64,000 nucleotides of DNA from Comamonadaceae bacterium 2PF (GTDB taxonomy: Bacteria > Pseudomonadota > Gammaproteobacteria > Burkholderiales > Burkholderiaceae_C): positions 62,001 through 126,000 of the forward strand of contig SCMV01000001.1 in assembly GCA_005502875.1 (NCBI GenBank), given 5' to 3'. This document shows positions 58,376 through 64,000 of this stretch, piece after piece (the first letter of the stretch is position 1; each line of letters begins with the position of its first letter). A program made the translations under genes and the position numbers. The notes beneath the pieces were generated by a model that saw nothing but the letters and a program-made list of their open reading frames with translations, was not told the origin of the DNA and ran no database searches.

Positions 58376-60556
58376 ATGTCCTCAACCTTCATGGCAGCAA
58401 GCTGGAGCGGCTCGGCCCTCGCGCCGGCCTGGTTGCTTGCCGTGTACGCCATCTCGCTGCAAGGCATGGTGATCCGCCGGGTGCGGGCCAATGACCGCGA
58501 TGCCGGCCTGGCCTGGATCCTGGGCGGCGCGCTCGTCGTGGGCACCGGCATCTGGGCCGCCAGTTTCCTGGGGCTGGTGGCGATGCAGCTGCCCATCAAG
58601 GTCGGCTATGTGCGCGACGTCGTGCTGGCCTCGTGGCTGCCTGCCATCGTCATCGCGGCGGCCGCCATCTGGATGCAGACCCACCGCGGCCTGCACCTGC
58701 GAACACGCCTGCTGGGGGCGGTGTTGGTCGCCGTGGGCGTGCAGATGCTGGTGTTCGTCAACGCCTCGTCCATCATGCTGCAGCCGGCCATGAGCTGGGA
58801 CGCCAGGACATCGGGTGCGGCTTTCCTGCTGGTGTTGCTGGGCTGCTCGCTGGGGGCCCTGTTGATGCAGGCCGAACTTGAGCGGGATCACCACCAGACC
58901 CGCCACCTGGCCATCGCCGTGCTGGTGGGATCGATCATCTGGGCCGGCTTGGCGCTGCAGGTCAGCGCGATCGGCATCCCCTTGGCGGCCATCTGCCTGA
59001 GTGAAGGGCAGCTCTCCGGTGACTCGCTGGAGTTCGTGCTCACCGCCACCGTGTTGATCCTGCTCGTGATGGCGCACATCGGCACCTTGCAGGACGCGCG
59101 CAACCTGGCGCGAAACCAGGCCTTGTCCGACTCCCTCAAGGCCGCGCAGTCCGCCCTGGAAGAGGCCTCCTTGCGCGACGCGGCCACCGGGCTGCCCAAC
59201 CGAACGGGCTTCGAGCAGCAGGTGCGCCACCTCATCCAGGGGGCCAGCGACCAAGTGCTCAACCTGAGCGTGATGCGCTTGAACATCGACGGCTTTCACG
59301 CCTTCACGGGCACCTATGGTCACAGCGTGGGCGATGGCCTGATCCAGACGCTGTCGCTCAGGCTGCAGGGCCTCATCCGCGAGGGCGACGTGCTGGCGCG
59401 CTCGGACACCGACGAGTTCCTGATTGCCTGCCGGGGCCTGAGCGACGAGCACGTCACCGCCGTGCTGGCCCAGCGCCTGCAAGATGCCGTGCACGAGCCT
59501 TGTCTCGTGCAGGACCAGGAGATCACGGTCAGTTGCTCCATCGGTGTGGCGCGCTACCCGGACAGTGCCACGGCCGAGCAGCTGATGTCGCACTCCAATG
59601 ACGCCATGCTCACCGCGCGTCGTGCGGGGGGCGGTGTCTACTGCTTCTTCGAACGCGGCATGGACCGCGTTGGCGCTGCCCAGGTCGAGATGCAGCGCGA
59701 CCTGCGCCACGCCGTGGCCCGCAACGAGTTGACGCTGCACTTCCAGCCCAAGTTGCGCGCCACCACCGGCGAGCTGGCAGGGGTCGAAGCCCTGCTGCGC
59801 TGGCACCACCCAACGCGGGGCATGGTCAGCCCCGCCGAGTTCATCCCGGTGGCCGAGCGCTTTGGCCTCATCGGCGAGCTGGGACAGTGGGTGATCGACG
59901 AAGCCTGTCGACACCTGCGTGTGTGGCACGACCTCGGGCTGGACATCCCCGTGGCGGTGAACCTGTCGGTGCACCAGCTGCGTCAGCCCGACCTCGAACA
60001 GCGCGTGCGCGAGGCCTTGCGCCGCCATCGCGTGCCCGCCCGCATGCTGCTCATGGAGATCACCGAGTCGGTGGCCATGGAAGACATCGAGGCCTCGCTG
60101 CGCGTCTTCGACATGCTCGATCAGATCGGCGTTCGCCTGTCCATCGACGACTTCGGCACCGGCTATTCGTCGCTGAGCTACCTGCGCCGCCTGCCCGCGC
60201 GCCAGCTCAAGATCGACCGCAGCTTCGTGCGCGACCTCGACAGCAGCCTCGACGCCCAAGCCATCGTCGAAGCCGTGGTGCGCCTGGCCCATGCGCTGGG
60301 CCTGAAGGTGGTGGCCGAGGGCGTTGAGACGCAGGACCAGGCCGACATCCTCGCGCAACTGCATTGCGATGAGCTGCAGGGCTTCCTCTTTGCGCGGCCG
60401 ATGTCCGAGCCGACCTTGATGAAGTGGTTGGGCCAGCGCGGCGCGCCCATGCCGCTGGCCTCGAATGCCATGCCCCTGGACGCCCAGCAGGAGACGGACC
60501 GCGAGGCCAGCGACATCGCCACCGCCTGGTCCGAGCTGGAGGCCAGCAGCCCATGA
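58376..60556 (+). CDS. Membrane GGDEF-EAL protein with MHYT-like sensor, likely phosphodiesterase
   Basis: The protein has 726 residues. The N-terminal 240 residues form about seven hydrophobic helices, similar to MHYT-type integral sensors. The GGDEF domain is degenerate: SDTDEF replaces GGDEF, so cyclase activity is unlikely. The EAL domain is intact (VEALLRWHHP, NLSVHQLR, EITESVAME, DDFGTGYSSLSYL, EGVET), predicting c-di-GMP hydrolysis to pGpG. It overlaps the next GGDEF-EAL gene by 4 bp. Confidence 0.87.
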   Translation: MSSTFMAASWSGSALAPAWLLAVYAISLQGMVIRRVRANDRDAGLAWILGGALVVGTGIWAASFLGLVAMQLPIKVGYVRDVVLASWLPAIVIAAAAIWMQTHRGLHLRTRLLGAVLVAVGVQMLVFVNASSIMLQPAMSWDARTSGAAFLLVLLGCSLGALLMQAELERDHHQTRHLAIAVLVGSIIWAGLALQVSAIGIPLAAICLSEGQLSGDSLEFVLTATVLILLVMAHIGTLQDARNLARNQALSDSLKAAQSALEEASLRDAATGLPNRTGFEQQVRHLIQGASDQVLNLSVMRLNIDGFHAFTGTYGHSVGDGLIQTLSLRLQGLIREGDVLARSDTDEFLIACRGLSDEHVTAVLAQRLQDAVHEPCLVQDQEITVSCSIGVARYPDSATAEQLMSHSNDAMLTARRAGGGVYCFFERGMDRVGAAQVEMQRDLRHAVARNELTLHFQPKLRATTGELAGVEALLRWHHPTRGMVSPAEFIPVAERFGLIGELGQWVIDEACRHLRVWHDLGLDIPVAVNLSVHQLRQPDLEQRVREALRRHRVPARMLLMEITESVAMEDIEASLRVFDMLDQIGVRLSIDDFGTGYSSLSYLRRLPARQLKIDRSFVRDLDSSLDAQAIVEAVVRLAHALGLKVVAEGVETQDQADILAQLHCDELQGFLFARPMSEPTLMKWLGQRGAPMPLASNAMPLDAQQETDREASDIATAWSELEASSP

Positions 60557-62250
60557 TCGTGGTGGCGCGGGAGGTGCTCTGGCTGGTGGGCGCGGTGCTC
60601 GCAGGTGTCGTGTTGGGCGCCGTGGCGTCTCACGTCCTGCGCTCGCCTGTGGCCCTCAGGCGGCTCCTCAAGCCATCGCGGGCCAATTCGCCCACATCGC
60701 CCACATCTCCCTCATCGCCTCCACCGCCCATCGAGCCTGACACCGATGACGCGGGCGGGTCCGCCCGCGCCGACCCACGCGAGCCACCGCATGACGACCT
60801 GATGGATCCAGGTGACCCTGGCGAGCCTGGCCACGCAGGCCTGGCACCCGTCCCACGCGCCACCATGTCCGACCCGCTCACCGGCCTGGCCAGCCGCCTC
60901 ATGCTGGAAGACCAGCTGGCTTCAGCCGCCCTGCGCGCCGAGGCCCGCCAGCGCCGCCTGGCCCTGCTCTACATCGACCTCGACGGCTTCAAAGCCATCA
61001 ACGACTCTTGTGGCTACCGCGCTGGCGACGGCCTGCTGCGCGAGGTTGCCATCCGCTTGCTCACCATCGCACGCTCGACCGACACCATCGCCCGCGTCGG
61101 CGCGGACGAGTTCCTGATGCTCATGGACGGCGACCCCGACAGCGCCGCAGCCACCCTCGTGGCCGACCGCGTGCGCCAGGCCCTGCAGCGCCCCTACCAG
61201 CTGCCTGGCCGCGAGGTGCGCCTGTCGTGCTCCATCGGCATCGTCATCTACCCCGACCACGGCTCGCGCGCCCGCCTGATCGCCCGCGCCGACGCCGCCA
61301 TGCTCGCCGCCAAGCGCGCCGGCGGCAACATGCACTGCTTCTTCGACCCCGACATGGAGCACGACGCGCAGGACGTCATCGACCTGCAACGCGACCTGCG
61401 CCGCGCCATCGAGACCCGCACCGGCCTGGAGCTGCACTACCAACCCAAGGTCGACGGCCGCAACGGCCACGTCACCGGTGCCGAGGCCCTGCTGCGCTGG
61501 CACCATCCTGATCGCGGCATGGTCAGCCCCGGCGTCTTCGTGCCAATTGCCGAGCGCTTCGGCCTGATCGGCAGCCTGGGCCAATGGGTCACCGACGAAG
61601 CTTGCAGGCAGATGCGCATCTGGCAGGACCTGGGCGTGGACATGCGCGTGGCCATCAACCTCTCGGTGCACCAGCTGCGCCAAAGCGACCTCGTCGAGCG
61701 CATCCAGGAATCGCTGCGCCGCCATGCCGTGGTCCCCGATCACCTGACCTTCGAGATCACCGAGTCCGCCGCGATGGAAGACCCGCAGGCCTCGCTGCGC
61801 CTGTTCGAGCGGCTCGCGCACGTGGGTGTTCACCTGTCCATCGACGACTTCGGCACGGGCTATTCCTCGCTGAGCTACCTCAGCAAGCTGCCAGCTTCGC
61901 AGCTCAAGATCGACCGCTGCTTCGTGCAGGACGTCGACCGCGATGTCGATGCCCGCGCCATCGTCTGCGCCGTCATCAAGCTCTCGCACGCACTGGGGCT
62001 CACCGTGGTGGCCGAAGGCGTCGAAACGCACGCCCAGCTCGACATCCTTCGGCGCCTGGGCTGCGACGAGTTGCAAGGCTTCTTGTTTGCGCGCCCGATG
62101 CCGGCGCGCCACCTGCAGGCCTGGTTGCATGACCATGAGGCCGCCACCCAGCGCGAGGGCTTTGCCGACAGCGACTTCCAGGCAGGCGACACCGAGCCCG
62201 TGTCACCGGTCCGCAAACGTCGACCTGCCACCGACCCACCGCCCGCCTGA
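60553..62250 (+). CDS. GGDEF-EAL protein, likely phosphodiesterase
   Basis: The protein has 565 residues from ATG 60553 in an ATGA overlap. One transmembrane helix (about 8-28) is followed by a Ser/Pro- and Asp/Pro-rich linker (about 45-105). The GGDEF domain reads GADEF, which is degenerate at the first two glycines and may be inactive. The EAL domain is intact (AEALLRWHHP, EITESAAME, DDFGTGYSSLSYL). It closely resembles the EAL half of the preceding gene, suggesting tandem duplication with a new N-terminus. Confidence 0.87.
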   Translation: MIVVAREVLWLVGAVLAGVVLGAVASHVLRSPVALRRLLKPSRANSPTSPTSPSSPPPPIEPDTDDAGGSARADPREPPHDDLMDPGDPGEPGHAGLAPVPRATMSDPLTGLASRLMLEDQLASAALRAEARQRRLALLYIDLDGFKAINDSCGYRAGDGLLREVAIRLLTIARSTDTIARVGADEFLMLMDGDPDSAAATLVADRVRQALQRPYQLPGREVRLSCSIGIVIYPDHGSRARLIARADAAMLAAKRAGGNMHCFFDPDMEHDAQDVIDLQRDLRRAIETRTGLELHYQPKVDGRNGHVTGAEALLRWHHPDRGMVSPGVFVPIAERFGLIGSLGQWVTDEACRQMRIWQDLGVDMRVAINLSVHQLRQSDLVERIQESLRRHAVVPDHLTFEITESAAMEDPQASLRLFERLAHVGVHLSIDDFGTGYSSLSYLSKLPASQLKIDRCFVQDVDRDVDARAIVCAVIKLSHALGLTVVAEGVETHAQLDILRRLGCDELQGFLFARPMPARHLQAWLHDHEAATQREGFADSDFQAGDTEPVSPVRKRRPATDPPPA

Positions 62251-62277
62251 GCCTTTCGGGGCCAACCGCGCTCGCGA

Positions 62278-63159
62278 TCAATCGCGTTGGTACGCTGGCA
62301 GCGCGTGGCCGCAATGCATGCAATAGTGGGCTGTCGCGCTGTGGCCTTCGGTCAGGCAGTTCTGGCAGGTGCGCGTGGTGGGCTCGGGCAAGCGGCCGCG
62401 CTGCAGGGCCATCTCGGTCGTCACGATGCCGGTGGGAACGGCCAGCACGCCCCAGCCCAGCATCATCATCACCGACGAGATCAACCGACCCAGGTCCGTC
62501 TTGGGCGTGATGTCGCCAAAGCCCACCGTGGTCATCGTCGTGATGGCCCAGTACATCGACGTGGGGATGCTGGTGAAGCCGTTGGCCGGCCCCTCGACCA
62601 CGTACATGACCGTGGCCATCAGCAGGGCGATCAGCAACATGAACGACAGGAACACCAGGATCTTGCGCTTGCTGGCCACCAGGGCCTGGCCCAGCATCGT
62701 GTACTCGGCCACGTAGCCCGTGAGCTTGAGCACCCGGAACATGCGCAGCAAGCGGAGCACCCGCACATCGATGAGCACGTGAAGGCCTGGCACGAACAGC
62801 GCCAGCCACGTGGGCAAGGTCGAGAGCAGGTCGATGACACCAAAGAAGCTGCGCGCATAGACCATCGGCTTTTGCACGCAGACCAGGCGCAGCACGTATT
62901 CGATGGTGAACAGGGCGGTGAACACCCATTCGGCCACATCGAAAAAATCGCCAAACTGCGCATGCATGGCCGGCATGCTGTCGAGGATCACGACCACCAC
63001 GCTGGCCACGATGGTCAGCAACAAGGCTTGGTCGAACCAGCGACCTGCCCGCGTGTCGGCCTCGAAGATGATGGTGTAGAGCGTCAGGCGCCAGCCACTC
63101 AAGGGCTTGCCCAGTTGCTGGTCGGGGTGACTGGCGGCGCGTGCGGCGGGTGGGTTCAC
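62278..63159 (-). CDS. Voltage-gated K+ channel-like protein with C-terminal zinc ribbon
   Basis: The protein has 293 residues with six transmembrane helices. S4 carries regularly spaced arginines (DVRVLRLLRMFRVLKLTG). The pore has the selectivity filter TTVGFGD (about residue 210). A C-terminal tail has CQNC (about 262) and CMHCGHALP (about 280), a CxxC-CxxC zinc ribbon not usual for the family core. Potassium flux is likely. It converges with the preceding GGDEF-EAL gene. Confidence 0.9.
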   Translation of the reverse strand: MNPPAARAASHPDQQLGKPLSGWRLTLYTIIFEADTRAGRWFDQALLLTIVASVVVVILDSMPAMHAQFGDFFDVAEWVFTALFTIEYVLRLVCVQKPMVYARSFFGVIDLLSTLPTWLALFVPGLHVLIDVRVLRLLRMFRVLKLTGYVAEYTMLGQALVASKRKILVFLSFMLLIALLMATVMYVVEGPANGFTSIPTSMYWAITTMTTVGFGDITPKTDLGRLISSVMMMLGWGVLAVPTGIVTTEMALQRGRLPEPTTRTCQNCLTEGHSATAHYCMHCGHALPAYQRD

Positions 63160-63307
63160 AGGTTCAGGCAGTGGGTTGGGTTACGACTTCTTGCAACTTT
63201 CCCCCAGCAGGGGGGCGGTGCCACGCCAGCCCGGTGGGCCCTTCACGGCGATGATGCGAGGCTGCTCCAAAGAGGGCAGGTCAAAAGCATACATCTCAGG
63301 TGGAGTC

Positions 63308-64000
63308 ATGAATTCACTGGCGTCGAGCCTCCTGGCTGCCGTCCAGCTCAGCCAGGCCACGCGCCTGCTGCAGCTCGACACGGCGCTGCCGGCCTCAACC
63401 CTGCTCGTCGAGCGTGCAACGCTCACCGAGTCCTTGCACGCGGCCGAGCCCCTGCGGGCTGAAATCGACTGCGTCAGCACCGAAGCGGGCCTGCCGCTCA
63501 AATCGCTCATGGGCACCCGCGTGGCGCTGCGCCTGCTGCAGGCCGATGGCAGCTGGCGCACCTGGCAGGGCTGGGTGGCGGCGGTGGCGCAACTGGGCAG
63601 CGACGGTGGGTTGGGGCGCTACCGCCTGAGCGTGCGCGACGGCAGTTGCTGGCTGGCCCAGCGCCGAGACGCCCGCATCTTTCAAGACCTCACCACGGCC
63701 GACATCGTTTCGCAGGTGCTGCAAGCCTGGCCGCAGCTGCCCTTCCGGCTGGAGCTGGCCGAGCCCGGGCCCTTGCGCGCCATCACCACCCAGTACCGAG
63801 AAACCGACTGGGCCTTTGCCTGCCGCCTGATGGCCGCCGAGGGCTGGAGCTGGCGCCTGGACCACGAGGCCACGCCGGAGCAAGGCCCGCAGCTCGTCGT
63901 CTTCGACCAGGCCGCCGAGCGCCCCGACCTGGGTGGGCTGCGCTTCAGCCAGCCTGGTCGCCACGGCGCGGCGGGCACGCTGGTGGGGCAGTTGGCTGGC
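63308..64000 (+). CDS. VgrG (type VI secretion spike) N-terminal part, runs off window
   Basis: ATG 63308 follows AGGTGGAG and stays open for 231 codons to the window end, so the 3' part is outside. The start MNSLASSLLAAVQLSQATRL is followed by VgrG gp27-like motifs (LLVERATLTESLHAAEPL, SLMGTRVALRLLQ, TTQYRETDWAFACRLMAAEGW, RFSQPGR). VgrG forms the spike tip that punctures target cells and carries effectors. No other type VI genes are in view. Confidence 0.85.
   Translation, partial: MNSLASSLLAAVQLSQATRLLQLDTALPASTLLVERATLTESLHAAEPLRAEIDCVSTEAGLPLKSLMGTRVALRLLQADGSWRTWQGWVAAVAQLGSDGGLGRYRLSVRDGSCWLAQRRDARIFQDLTTADIVSQVLQAWPQLPFRLELAEPGPLRAITTQYRETDWAFACRLMAAEGWSWRLDHEATPEQGPQLVVFDQAAERPDLGGLRFSQPGRHGAAGTLVGQLAG

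Overview
The window looks like a chromosomal segment from a GC-rich betaproteobacterium of the order Burkholderiales (Leptothrix/Rubrivivax/Comamonadaceae-like). The reasons are codon use, a DUF3567 protein, a PEP-CTERM protein, a LitR/CarH-type light-response operon and acyl-CoA clusters typical of that order. No database search was possible, so genus and all family names are recognition calls.

Layout. 1-5.8 kb: 3' part of a giant cadherin-repeat surface protein. 5.9-10.8 kb: an HlyD-type adaptor and two membrane diguanylate cyclases. 10.9-12.5 kb: a HipB/HipA-type toxin-antitoxin pair. 12.6-27.2 kb: a complete type I-C CRISPR-Cas locus, with 98 repeats (97 spacers) followed by cas2, cas1, cas4, cas7, cas8c, cas5c and cas3, all read leftwards on the minus strand. 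27.5-34.2 kb: a minus-strand acyl-CoA carboxylase cluster resembling the Atu (acyclic terpene) pathway. 34.2-40.6 kb: a hybrid histidine kinase, a MerR regulator, a GAF-GGDEF cyclase, a 46-residue ORF, an ECF sigma/anti-sigma pair and a TetR regulator. 40.9-46.6 kb: a beta-oxidation operon (acyl-CoA dehydrogenase, thiolase, FadB-like, CaiB-like). 46.7-49.1 kb: fasciclin protein, YefM/YoeB toxin-antitoxin and a PEP-CTERM protein. 49.6-57.8 kb: a B12/light-sensing MerR regulator with a ferritin-like gene downstream and a divergent photo-oxidative-stress operon (peroxidase, FAD oxidoreductase, DUF1365, Cfa-like methyltransferase, MFS transporter, DUF3833). 58-62.3 kb: two overlapping GGDEF-EAL proteins. 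62.3-64 kb: a K+ channel with a zinc ribbon and the 5' end of a vgrG gene.

Most interesting signal. The 262-bp gap between cas3 and cas5c contains what looks like a degenerate single-spacer CRISPR unit on the minus strand. A pseudo-repeat keeps the last 14 bases of the real repeat, a spacer-like stretch of about 32 nt follows, and then a second weaker pseudo-repeat. The first 8 nt of the pseudo-spacer, and 13 of its first 17, match a site about 145 bp upstream that carries a perfectly placed TTC, the type I-C PAM. A sigma70-like promoter lies between target and guide. This is the expected geometry of a crRNA-like autoregulatory RNA (CreR/CreA type), here apparently built into the leader of the cas5-cas2 transcript. 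The CRISPR leader also has an exact boxA antitermination sequence, fitting the need to transcribe a 6.5-kb untranslated array.

Regulatory threads. A TGACGTTAACGTCAA operator occurs both at the carboxylase cluster and at the beta-oxidation operon, suggesting shared control by the MerR (LiuR-like) regulator encoded between them. Five c-di-GMP enzymes lie in this one window.
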